Positions 7,075 through 13,812 of a DNA stretch of 15,713 nucleotides are shown piece by piece. The DNA comes from Lachnospiraceae bacterium UBA1748. GTDB lineage: Bacteria > Bacillota > Clostridia > Lachnospirales > Lachnospiraceae. Under the pieces are notes generated by a model. That model was not told where the DNA came from, did not search any database, and saw only the letters and a list, made by a program, of their open reading frames with translations. Each line of letters starts with the position of its first letter. Position 1 is the first letter of the stretch. The position numbers and the translations under genes were made by a program. The stretch spans positions 1-15,713 of the forward strand of contig DCHQ01000069.1 in the NCBI GenBank assembly GCA_002314855.1, written 5' to 3'.

Positions 7075-7266
7075 TTATTTTTCTTTTTTATAATCATTTA
7101 CAATTTTTTCTATCACTTCTCGTGATAAAGGATAGTGAAACTCATCAATTATGTTTTGGACACTATAGCCTCTGTCTACAAGGTGCCTTATTGCGCCGCC
7201 GTAGGCAAAGTCTCTGGTGAAATTTGTGAGTGCATCTCTAAAGTATTCATCTTCATTATCGTACAT
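7075..7266 (-). CDS. Small conserved-looking protein of unknown function
   Basis: The protein has 63 residues from ATG 7266, chosen because AGGAG lies just upstream on the minus strand; a longer in-frame version up to 7320 overlaps the promoter and is not favoured. It is rich in acidic and aromatic residues (YDNEDEYFRDAL near the N-terminus, then AYGGAIRHLVDRGYSVQNI and YPLSREVIEKIV). The pattern suggests two or three short helices. I have an impression of similar small proteins in Lachnospiraceae but cannot name the family. It has no membrane segment or known motif. It converges tightly with the PilZ-like gene. Confidence 0.7.
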   Translation of the reverse strand: MYDNEDEYFRDALTNFTRDFAYGGAIRHLVDRGYSVQNIIDEFHYPLSREVIEKIVNDYKKEK

Positions 7267-7306
7267 ATTGGTATCTCCTGATTTGTAGATAAAATGATTT
7301 ATGCTT

Positions 7307-7335
7307 ATTATATAACGCAATTAGAAAAACGTTAA
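7307..7335 (-). promoter_or_regulatory. Promoter for the small minus-strand gene
   Basis: On the minus strand, TTAACG (7330-7335) and TATAAT (7307-7312) are separated by 17 bp. The -10 is perfect and the -35 matches 4 of 6. It lies about 40 bp before the ATG. Confidence 0.55.
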
Positions 7336-7416
7336 TCGGTGTTATAGTGCGAAACTTCATATGTTCTTATTTTGCTAGTGAGCTTAGAATGGTTCATATA
7401 AAAGGGGGACTTGTAT

Positions 7417-7707
7417 ATGAAGGCATTATCAATACCAATAACTAATATTATATTATTTTTAAGATCGTTATGTGTTATGGCATCACAGGAATTGTTAGAG
7501 CCGTTAAATGAGGTAAATGCTAAATACATTGTTAAGCATATATCATATGAGGACAATGAAACGGGATACGTTGAAATCATTGATAGTAACGGTGTGTGCA
7601 AAGAAGCCATTGTGGATAAAGATGATATTAGAAAAGAGAATATCGCCATAGGATCATCTGTATGCTTTGTATCTGGCAAGATGAAAAACATGCTAGAGAA
7701 TAATTAA
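7417..7707 (+). CDS. Hypothetical small protein
   Basis: The protein has 96 residues from ATG 7417, placed 8 bp after AGGGGG (7403-7408); an in-frame TTG at 7411 is too close to that site. It has a hydrophobic N-terminal stretch (IPITNIILFLRSLCVMA, about 7-23). A soluble, acidic, probably beta-rich part follows, with YEDNETGYVEIIDSNG and a later VDKDDIRKENIAIGSSVCFV that looks like a small barrel. I do not recognise the family. The long open frame on the opposite strand is Ser/Thr/Ile-rich and lacks a ribosome site, so the plus-strand reading is preferred. It is followed by a small membrane ORF and then the galactokinase-like gene. Confidence 0.5.
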   Translation: MKALSIPITNIILFLRSLCVMASQELLEPLNEVNAKYIVKHISYEDNETGYVEIIDSNGVCKEAIVDKDDIRKENIAIGSSVCFVSGKMKNMLENN

Positions 7708-7718
7708 TTCAAGAAAAT

Positions 7719-7889
7719 TTGTGTAAAAGGGAAAATGGATGCTATATAGTTGAACTTCAATACGCAGATTTTACTAATACTGTACTTGTAGTAGCGCTTC
7801 CAGTTATTGGAGTAGTGTTTGCTATATGTGCATTTGTAGGTGCGGTGCTTACAGCCATTGTGATAATTAGAAAAAAGCGTGCAGCTTAG
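7719..7889 (+). CDS. Small single-span membrane protein ORF with unclear start or frameshift
   Basis: The frame ending at TAG 7887-7889 encodes LVVALPVIGVVFAICAFVG and continues hydrophobic to IIRKKRAA, a convincing membrane helix with a positive C-terminal end. Codon choice matches neighbouring genes. The start is a problem. The only good ribosome site (AAAAGGG, 7725-7731) leads to ATG 7735, which is in another frame and stops after four codons (MDAI, TAG 7747-7749). The in-frame TTG at 7719 lacks a ribosome site. Either a non-standard start is used, or a single-base change has split a small gene. It lies 29 bp upstream of the galactokinase-like gene. Confidence 0.4.
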   Translation: MCKRENGCYIVELQYADFTNTVLVVALPVIGVVFAICAFVGAVLTAIVIIRKKRAA

Positions 7890-7918
7890 AATTAGGATAA
7901 AGTAACTGGAGAAAAATA

Positions 7919-9199
7919 ATGCAAACAGTTGAATTGATCAATGAATTTATAGAAGGTAAGTATCGAAACACCCTTCTTGATATATATGTTGATGAGAATG
8001 TAATAGATTATCAGCAGGGCAGGTATGTTACAGCTATTAAAAAATATGAATCCTTATATGGTCAGGGGGATGTGAAGATATATAGTGCTCCAGGGCGTAG
8101 TGAAGTAGGTGGTAATCACACCGACCATCAGCATGGGCAGATTCTTGCAGCTTCTATTAATCTTGACGCGATAGCGGTAGTTGAAAAGAGTGGTACTTCT
8201 GAAATACGGTTAGTATCAGATGGGTACGATGAGATTATTATTGATACTGCTGACTTATCATATGCTCCGAGTGAAAAAGAATCGACAGTAGCTCTTGTTA
8301 AAGGTGTACTAGCCGGCATGAAAGAGCGAGGGTATCAGGTTGGTGGCTTTAGTGGATATATAACCAGTGATGTACTAATAGGTGCAGGTCTTTCGTCGTC
8401 TGCTGCATTTGAGACACTTATTGGGACCATTGAGTCCTATCTTTATAATGACGGGAAACTAGATCCTGTAACCAATGCAATAATAGGTCAGTATGCCGAG
8501 AATGTTTATTTTGGAAAACCATGTGGACTAATGGATCAGATGGCGTGCTCTGTAGGAAATCTTGTTCATGTTGATTTTGCTTGTCCAGGAAAACCTCTTG
8601 TTAACAAAGTGGGCTTTGATATGAATGAGTATGGTTATAGCCTTTGTATCACAGATACCAAAGGTTCCCATGCTGATTTGACCGCTGATTATGCAGCAGT
8701 CCCTTTTGAGATGAAACAGGTAGCAGCCTTTTTTGGAAAAGATGTTCTTCTTGGAATTACTATGAATGATTTGCTACGAAACATAGTAGCGCTTAGACAA
8801 TCTGTTTCTGACAGAGCAGTTCTAAGAGCCATTCATTTTGTGCAGGAAAATGATCGAGTGTCCAGGGAAGTTTCAGCTCTTAATAATGGTGATATTGATA
8901 CCTTTTTGGAAGAGGTAAAAGCATCAGGCAATTCATCCTATAAATATTTGCAGAATGTTTATTCTAATAGTGATATAAATCATCAGAATGTGTCACTGGC
9001 ACTAGCCGTCAGCGAGTCAGTATTAGCTGGTGGTAAGGGCGTATGTAGAGTGCATGGCGGTGGCTTCGCTGGTACCATACAGGCATTTGTTCGAAATGAT
9101 GATGTTGCCGAATATGTTGAAACGATGAATAGCGTATTTGGAGAATCGTCCTGTAAGGTACTTAAGATTCGAAAATACGGTGGTATTAGTGTTGTTTAG
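7919..9199 (+). CDS. Galactokinase-like GHMP sugar kinase
   Basis: The protein has 426 residues, about 35 longer than E. coli GalK, mostly through an N-terminal extension of about 30 residues. GHMP landmarks are the sugar-binding signature at 59-73 (APGRSEVGGNHTDHQHG region), the ATP loop GAGLSSSAA at 155-163, CGLMDQMACS at 202-211 with catalytic base Asp206, and the C-terminal HGGGFAGTIQ motif. Arg60 matches the catalytic Arg of galactokinases. The classical GEHxDY motif reads GNHTDH, so the Glu that contacts the sugar is Asn66. The family would phosphorylate C1 of a galactose-type sugar; exact specificity is uncertain. ATG 7919 has a GGAG site at about 7908-7911. No galT or galE is adjacent. 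A terminator follows. Confidence 0.85.
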   Translation: MQTVELINEFIEGKYRNTLLDIYVDENVIDYQQGRYVTAIKKYESLYGQGDVKIYSAPGRSEVGGNHTDHQHGQILAASINLDAIAVVEKSGTSEIRLVSDGYDEIIIDTADLSYAPSEKESTVALVKGVLAGMKERGYQVGGFSGYITSDVLIGAGLSSSAAFETLIGTIESYLYNDGKLDPVTNAIIGQYAENVYFGKPCGLMDQMACSVGNLVHVDFACPGKPLVNKVGFDMNEYGYSLCITDTKGSHADLTADYAAVPFEMKQVAAFFGKDVLLGITMNDLLRNIVALRQSVSDRAVLRAIHFVQENDRVSREVSALNNGDIDTFLEEVKASGNSSYKYLQNVYSNSDINHQNVSLALAVSESVLAGGKGVCRVHGGGFAGTIQAFVRNDDVAEYVETMNSVFGESSCKVLKIRKYGGISVV

Positions 9200-9203
9200 T
9201 GAG

Positions 9204-9240
9204 AATCCATTTATGTCGAAAGGCATAGATGGATTTTTTT
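9204..9240 (+). terminator. Intrinsic terminator after the galactokinase-like gene
   Basis: AATCCATTTATG (9204-9215) pairs with CATAGATGGATT (9224-9235) with one T-G pair and loop TCGAAAGG, followed by a T-run. Confidence 0.85.
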
Positions 9241-9261
9241 GATTTTCACATTAGGAAGGTG

Positions 9262-9290
9262 TTGACATTAAGTGTGTATAGGTGTATATA
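9262..9290 (+). promoter_or_regulatory. Promoter of the GntR-ABC operon
   Basis: Consensus TTGACA (9262-9267) and TATATA (9285-9290) are separated by exactly 17 bp. The -10 is embedded in the palindrome at 9283-9303, so a repressor bound there would block the polymerase. The leader to the ATG is about 90 bp. Confidence 0.75.
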
Positions 9291-9303
9291 TTGAATATAT
9301 ACA
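9283..9303. promoter_or_regulatory. Probable operator of the GntR/YtrA regulator
   Basis: A perfect inverted repeat: TGTATATAT (9283-9291), spacer TGA, ATATATACA (9295-9303). The outer GT...AC bases fit the general pattern of GntR-family operators, and it covers the -10 of the operon that starts with a GntR gene. Autoregulation is inferred. Confidence 0.6.
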
Positions 9304-9317
9304 ATATTGATTATATG

Positions 9318-9375
9318 GTGGTAAACTTATGCGCAGAAGATTTACCACGCGCGCGCAAAATATTACTTCGAAGTA
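9318..9375 (+). other. Leader region with two more inverted repeats
   Basis: GTGGTAAA (9318-9325) pairs with TTTACCAC (9341-9348) across 15 bases. CGCGCGCGC follows at about 9348-9356. TACTTCGAAGTA (9364-9375) is a perfect 12-base palindrome ending at the ribosome site (AGGAAA). These could be further regulator sites or RNA hairpins limiting translation of the GntR gene. Confidence 0.4.
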
Positions 9376-9385
9376 GGAAAAGATT

Positions 9386-9766
9386 ATGGACATAATTATT
9401 AACAATAGCTCTAGTGTGCCAATTTACGAGCAGATAGAAGAGCAGATTAAGAGCCAGATTATGACAGGCGAATTAGTGGAAGGGGACGCTCTTCCATCCA
9501 TGAGAGTACTGGCTAAAGATTTAAAGATTAGTATTATTACAACAAAGAGAGCTTATGAAGACCTGGAGCGCGATGGATTTATATTCTCAGTGACTGGTAA
9601 GGGCAGCTTTATTAAAGGGATAAGTACGGATCTTGTCAAAGAGAAGATGATGTATGACATCCAGGAGCTTTTTGAGAAAGCAGTTGATAAGGCTATTGTC
9701 GGCAAGGTCACATATGGTGAGCTCATGGAGACACTTAAGCTTTTATACGAAGAAAAGAGCAATTAA
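9386..9766 (+). CDS. GntR-family regulator, YtrA subfamily
   Basis: The protein has 126 residues, typical of YtrA-type regulators, which have a GntR winged helix and a very short C-terminal part with no large ligand domain. The winged helix covers about 11-77: PIYEQIEEQIKSQI, GDALPSMRVLAKDLKIS, then TTKRAYEDLERDGFI and the wing TGKGSFI. The remaining 50 residues form one or two helices for dimerisation. ATG 9386 has AGGAAA just upstream. In Bacillus, YtrA represses an ABC operon that is induced by cell-wall antibiotics. Here it precedes an ABC ATPase, two permeases and a CPBP protease, and a palindrome overlaps the promoter, so autorepression with induction by envelope stress is likely but inferred. 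Confidence 0.9.
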   Translation: MDIIINNSSSVPIYEQIEEQIKSQIMTGELVEGDALPSMRVLAKDLKISIITTKRAYEDLERDGFIFSVTGKGSFIKGISTDLVKEKMMYDIQELFEKAVDKAIVGKVTYGELMETLKLLYEEKSN

Positions 9767-9822
9767 TATCAAACAAGTTTTGCACAAATAGCAAGAGTAC
9801 ATCATTAAAAGGAGATGGCACT

Positions 9823-10686
9823 TTGGAAGAGATTAAAAATGTAATAGAAATAAAAAATGTATCAAAGGATTATGGTGATTTCAAACTGGATAGTATTTCA
9901 TTTAATGTTCCAGAAGGTAGTGTCTGTGGTTTTATAGGACAGAACGGTGCAGGAAAGACTACAACCATTAAAGCGGTTCTTGATGCCATTAATATTGATG
10001 AAGGAGAAATATTTGTCTTTGGTCAAAACATTAAGGGTAATAGCGCGAAGCTTAGAGAAGATATCGGTGTTGTATTTGATGAGATGGGCTTTCATGAATT
10101 TATGACAGGTAAAGACATCAACATCATGATGAAGAACATTTATAAGAACTGGGATGATAACGTATTTTTCGATTATTTAAAAAAGTTTTCACTTCCATCA
10201 AAAAAGCCTTGCGGAGATTTTTCACGAGGAATGCGTATGAAGCTACAGATAGCAGTAGCGCTTTCTCATAAAGCCAAGCTTCTTATTATGGACGAACCAA
10301 CTTCTGGTCTTGACCCAATAGTTCGTAATGAGATGGTTCAGATTTTTCGTGAGTATGTTATTGAGGAGGATCATTCTATCTTACTTTCCTCACATATCAC
10401 AAGTGATCTCGAGAAGATATCTGATGAGATAGTATTTATCAATGGTGGCAAGATTGTTCTGGCTGGCAACAAGGATGAGATGCTTGAAAAGCATGGATTA
10501 CTTAAGTGCAAGAAGAGCGAGCTTGATAGTATCAGTCAGTCACTAATAGTATACGCAGAGGAAGAAAGCTATGGTGTAAGCGCTCTTGTCAATGATAGAA
10601 GAGCATGTGAGAAGCTGTACCCAGGTATGGTGATAGAGCCAGCTTCCCTTGAAGACATAATGTTTTTCTATGTTAATAGAAAGTAA
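9823..10686 (+). CDS. ABC transporter ATP-binding protein (YtrB/BcrA-like)
   Basis: The protein has 287 residues from TTG 9823, preceded by AAGGAG (9809-9814) at 8 bp. The nucleotide-binding domain has Walker A GQNGAGKTT at 39-47, signature FSRGM at 133-137 (a variant of LSGGQ), Walker B LLIMDEP at 153-159, the D-loop SGLD and switch His191 in SSH. The usual Q-loop Gln is replaced within VVFDEM (84-88), as I recall for other YtrB-like ATPases. A C-terminal region of about 70 residues follows the catalytic core, as in drug/bacteriocin exporters of the BcrA type. It would power the two permeases encoded next. The cargo is unknown; lantibiotic or cell-wall antibiotic resistance is the family-based guess. 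Confidence 0.9.
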   Translation: MEEIKNVIEIKNVSKDYGDFKLDSISFNVPEGSVCGFIGQNGAGKTTTIKAVLDAINIDEGEIFVFGQNIKGNSAKLREDIGVVFDEMGFHEFMTGKDINIMMKNIYKNWDDNVFFDYLKKFSLPSKKPCGDFSRGMRMKLQIAVALSHKAKLLIMDEPTSGLDPIVRNEMVQIFREYVIEEDHSILLSSHITSDLEKISDEIVFINGGKIVLAGNKDEMLEKHGLLKCKKSELDSISQSLIVYAEEESYGVSALVNDRRACEKLYPGMVIEPASLEDIMFFYVNRK

Positions 10687-10702
10687 CCTTAATGGAGGTT
10701 GT

Positions 10703-11482
10703 ATGAAAGGCTTAATTATTAAAGACTTAATGTGTCTTAGAAAACAAAGAATCACATTCTTATATATAGTCGCAGTTGTTCTGATTGTTTCTGTTATGTT
10801 TGTCCTAAGTGCCAAGTTTGGCAACATAGCTGTATCAAATAGATACATGATAGCAGAGAATGATCTGTCGGAGATAGATGTGAAGAATCTTTCATCTCTA
10901 GCACTTGTTCTATTTATGATGCTACCAATAGCTATGGTAGGCGATATAGGCACACTCTTTACTGCTGATGGTAAGGCTGGCTTTGCCAATGTTTCTGCGG
11001 TGCTACCTATTTCCATAGAGAAAAGAGTGTTGGCCAAATTCGTTGCGTTTATTTCATTTCTTGGGATAGGCGTAGGAGCAGATATAGTCATATCACTTAT
11101 TTTGTCACTGCTTACAGATATGCTTTCTTTTGTGGATTTTGTGGAAATAATTATTACGGGTGCAAGTGTGCTTTTTATTTATTGTTCATTGTTCTGTTTA
11201 TATATGTTTATCTTTGGATATGGAAAAGAGAGTGTTGCAGGTGGAGTCTCGCTCCTTACCATTATGCTGGCACTTATGGTTGCTAACTTTGAGAAATTAA
11301 AAGTGATATACATATCCTGCTTTATTGATAGCGCACAGGTCATAGATGTTAATCCTATCAATGTAATAATGAACGTGATAAAGGATAAATGTATTTCGGC
11401 ATTAATTGTAGCAGTTGTAGTAGGCGTGCTTTCTTATGTGCTGTCAGTTTTTCTGGCTAAAAGAAAGAGAGGAATCGTATAA
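10703..11482 (+). CDS. ABC-2 type permease, first of a pair
   Basis: The protein has 259 residues from ATG 10703 with GGAGG at 10694-10698; the longer in-frame reading from 10670 overlaps the ATPase gene and is rejected. About six membrane segments lie near 17-37, 65-86, 112-137, 146-171, 178-196 and 230-252. The cytoplasmic stretch LPISIEKRVLAKF (101-113) matches the characteristic loop of the ABC2_membrane_5 type permeases. It starts 16 bp after the ATPase gene and its stop overlaps the next start codon as TAATG, so translation is coupled. It probably forms a heterodimer with the following permease. Confidence 0.82.
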   Translation: MKGLIIKDLMCLRKQRITFLYIVAVVLIVSVMFVLSAKFGNIAVSNRYMIAENDLSEIDVKNLSSLALVLFMMLPIAMVGDIGTLFTADGKAGFANVSAVLPISIEKRVLAKFVAFISFLGIGVGADIVISLILSLLTDMLSFVDFVEIIITGASVLFIYCSLFCLYMFIFGYGKESVAGGVSLLTIMLALMVANFEKLKVIYISCFIDSAQVIDVNPINVIMNVIKDKCISALIVAVVVGVLSYVLSVFLAKRKRGIV

Positions 11483-12255
11483 TGGGTGGTTTATTATATA
11501 AAGATTTTGTGTCTGTAAATAATCTTGGAAAATTTAAGATGACATGGATTATGGTCATTGTTATGATTGCTTTTATTACACTTAGGATTTTGTTTCCAGG
11601 AACAGCTGATTTTGAAGAGTTTATCCTGATTGGTGAAAACGGTGAAACAGTCAGCTTTCTAGATGTATTATTTATGATGGGATTTGCTGGTGTTCTGATT
11701 TCTCTCTTGCTACAGATAAGTGCTGGAAAAATCATGGAAAAGGATGTAAAGGGCAAGATTAATGATTATATAAGTACTATGCCATTTGACAAGAAAACCT
11801 ATATTGCTTCGAAATATATATTCATTGGAATAGAGGCGTATGTAATTATGAGTATAACTTTTATACTTGGAACAACCTGTACAGCTTTTTGTCGGGAGGG
11901 TCATATTCAGGATCAATCCAATATGCTTTGTTCACTCATTATTCCAATGACAGGCCTTGTGCTTATATTTGCATCCATTGAATTTCCACTCATCATAAGT
12001 CTTGGAAAAGAGGCCGCAACAAGAGTAACCACAGTATTATGGACGATAGTAGCATTTATAGCACTTGGATATCTTATGTTTGGAGATTTAAAAGTTTTCG
12101 AGAATATAAATCTAATTTCACTTCTTGATTATATTGATGAGCATAAAATAGGCATTATGATTTTTGAATCTGTATGTCCAGCAATTGTACTAGTGCTTTA
12201 TTATTTGTCATATCGTCTTTCGAGTTTTTTATATAACAGGAAAGGAGACAACTAA
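11482..12255 (+). CDS. ABC-2 type permease, second of a pair
   Basis: The protein has 257 residues and about six membrane segments (near 20-37, 59-80, 110-136, 145-170, 178-196, 224-245). The loop MPFDKKTYIASKY (100-112) aligns with LPISIEKRVLAKF of the preceding permease, showing that the two are diverged paralogues. It overlaps both neighbours by one base (TAATG at each junction), with GAGAGGA upstream of its start. This tight spacing implies fixed stoichiometry with its partner and the downstream protease. Substrate unknown. Confidence 0.82.
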   Translation: MGGLLYKDFVSVNNLGKFKMTWIMVIVMIAFITLRILFPGTADFEEFILIGENGETVSFLDVLFMMGFAGVLISLLLQISAGKIMEKDVKGKINDYISTMPFDKKTYIASKYIFIGIEAYVIMSITFILGTTCTAFCREGHIQDQSNMLCSLIIPMTGLVLIFASIEFPLIISLGKEAATRVTTVLWTIVAFIALGYLMFGDLKVFENINLISLLDYIDEHKIGIMIFESVCPAIVLVLYYLSYRLSSFLYNRKGDN

Positions 12256-13145
12256 TGACAGCTGATAAGAAAGTAGAAATAAAAAGATTATTGATATATT
12301 TGGTTCTTTCCTTTGGACTTACATGGATTATATTTTTTGCATATATCCTTAACGGAGGTAAATGGGACGGTAGTAATCCATATATGGAGCAGTTCGTTGG
12401 TCTTGGAATGCTGATGCCTTTTATAGCTCACATATTAACCAGGATGATTACTAAGGAAGGCTTTGCCATGACAGGTAAGGATTCGATTATGCTTGGTATT
12501 AGCTTTAAGGATAAGAAATGGAAATACTATCTTTTCGCTATTTTTGTGCCATGGCTATATTTTGAAGTTATGCATATATTAGCGCTTGCTCTTGTTCCAG
12601 AATCTTTTGATACAAATGTTGCCAATGATATTGGATTAAATAACGATATTGCTTTCGCATATCCATTTATAGTTATTATTAATACAACCATTTTATCATT
12701 TCCAGCACTTGGTGAAGAGGGTGGCTGGCGCGGTTATATGATGCCTAAGCTTATGAAACTTATGAGTATGCCAAAGGCATTGATTGCAGGTGGTATTATA
12801 TGGGGACTTTGGCATGCGCCAATTACCTGCATTGGTCACAACTTTGGAACAGATTATCCTGGATTCCCATATGTTGGAATATTACTTATGTGTGGTTTTT
12901 GTATAGCGCTGGGAATTATGCTCACTTATATTACAATAAAATCTCAGTCAATCTGGCCAGCAGCATTTATGCACGCCGTTAATAATGGCAATCCTTCTAT
13001 CGTAAAGTTTTTTATGAATACGGATGTATTTGAGCAGAAATATCCTGGGCCTGTATATTCATATCTTCTGCTATTAATTCCAATGCTTTTGATTGATCTT
13101 ATAATCATAGTTTTAGAAATGAAAAAGGCAAAGAAGGTTAAATAG
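12255..13145 (+). CDS. CPBP-family intramembrane metalloprotease (Abi/CaaX type)
   Basis: The protein has 296 residues with about eight hydrophobic segments. The three family motifs are present: EEGGWRG at 154-160 (EExxxR), WGLWHAP at 183-189 (metal-binding His187) and HAVNN at 240-244 (His240, Asn243/244). Members act as CaaX-like proteases or as immunity proteins for class II bacteriocins and lantibiotics. The start overlaps the permease stop as TAATG and is preceded by AGGAAAGGAG, so it belongs to the GntR-ABC operon. This supports a role in antimicrobial-peptide resistance or in processing of an exported peptide, but no precursor peptide gene was found nearby. The unusually polar loop at 34-45 is probably extracellular. 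Confidence 0.85.
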   Translation: MTADKKVEIKRLLIYLVLSFGLTWIIFFAYILNGGKWDGSNPYMEQFVGLGMLMPFIAHILTRMITKEGFAMTGKDSIMLGISFKDKKWKYYLFAIFVPWLYFEVMHILALALVPESFDTNVANDIGLNNDIAFAYPFIVIINTTILSFPALGEEGGWRGYMMPKLMKLMSMPKALIAGGIIWGLWHAPITCIGHNFGTDYPGFPYVGILLMCGFCIALGIMLTYITIKSQSIWPAAFMHAVNNGNPSIVKFFMNTDVFEQKYPGPVYSYLLLLIPMLLIDLIIIVLEMKKAKKVK

Positions 13146-13187
13146 TTAAGAATAGTAAAAGAATAATTAAAGAAAAATTAAATAAGA

Positions 13188-13769
13188 TTAGTTTTCGCAA
13201 ATAATTTTATTAGCGACTTCGAGTTTAGTAATACAGAGGTTCATAGCTTGTTTTTCAATATGCTTATGAGCCTCGTTTTCTGTCATGCCCTTCTTTTCAA
13301 CAAGAAGAATCTTAGCGCGAGAGATTGTACGGATTTCAGCCATCTTCTCATCGATGGTCATTTCTTTTTTCTCGAATCGACGAAGCCTTTCTCTGGTAGA
13401 AGCCATCCATTTAAGGCTCTGCTGAAGTACAGAAGCGCTAAGAGGCTTTGCTAGTGTATATACACCTCTGGAACTAACTTTACTGTTAACTTCTTCATAA
13501 AGAGATGGAGCAAGAAGTAATAAGCAGGAACTGTAACCTTTCTCGCAGATATCAATGGCAAGTCTAGTGCCCATATCATCTGGGAGTGGTGCATTAATAA
13601 TAACAAAATCAAAAGAACGCTCAAGTATTGATCTTTGAGCTTTTGCAATACTACTAACATAAGTAACAGGAGAGTAGTAGCTTCTAGGAAGGAGGGAATC
13701 AATGCTGTCATTTAGCTTATCAGAAGAAGATACAACTAATACGCTGTATGTTTTTTCTTCTAGAAACAT
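13188..13769 (-). CDS. ANTAR-domain regulator with a degenerate receiver (nitrogen antiterminator)
   Basis: The protein has 193 residues; ATG 13769 follows AAGGAGG on the minus strand. Residues 7-122 form a receiver-like domain, a helical linker follows at about 123-138, and an ANTAR RNA-binding domain covers about 138-190 (EKMAEIRTISRAKILLVEKKG region, then ITKLEVANKII). ANTAR proteins bind paired hexaloop hairpins and block terminators. The receiver lacks key residues: the acidic pair after the first strand is Ser14/Ser15, and the phospho-acceptor position is Asn59 in FVIINAPLP; only Lys108 is kept. Phosphorylation control is therefore unlikely; ligand or protein binding (for example to glutamine synthetase or PII) is possible. 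It lies 43 bp behind glnA on the same strand and is probably co-transcribed. Its likely RNA targets are the hairpins at 15111-15126, 15291-15306 and 3891-3906. Confidence 0.88.
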   Translation of the reverse strand: MFLEEKTYSVLVVSSSDKLNDSIDSLLPRSYYSPVTYVSSIAKAQRSILERSFDFVIINAPLPDDMGTRLAIDICEKGYSSCLLLLAPSLYEEVNSKVSSRGVYTLAKPLSASVLQQSLKWMASTRERLRRFEKKEMTIDEKMAEIRTISRAKILLVEKKGMTENEAHKHIEKQAMNLCITKLEVANKIICEN

Positions 13770-13812
13770 ATTCGATTCCTCCTTTCCAGTTTTTTTGTTA
13801 TTTTATATTTAT

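Noticed and set aside
7023..7220. 65-codon plus-strand open frame spanning the PilZ-like gene end
   Set aside because: It overlaps the PilZ-like gene and lies antisense to the well-started 63-residue minus-strand gene.
7332..7691. 119-codon minus-strand open frame opposite the hypothetical small gene
   Set aside because: Ser/Thr/Ile-rich composition typical of antisense frames, no ribosome site, and it runs through the plus-strand gene that has a good start.
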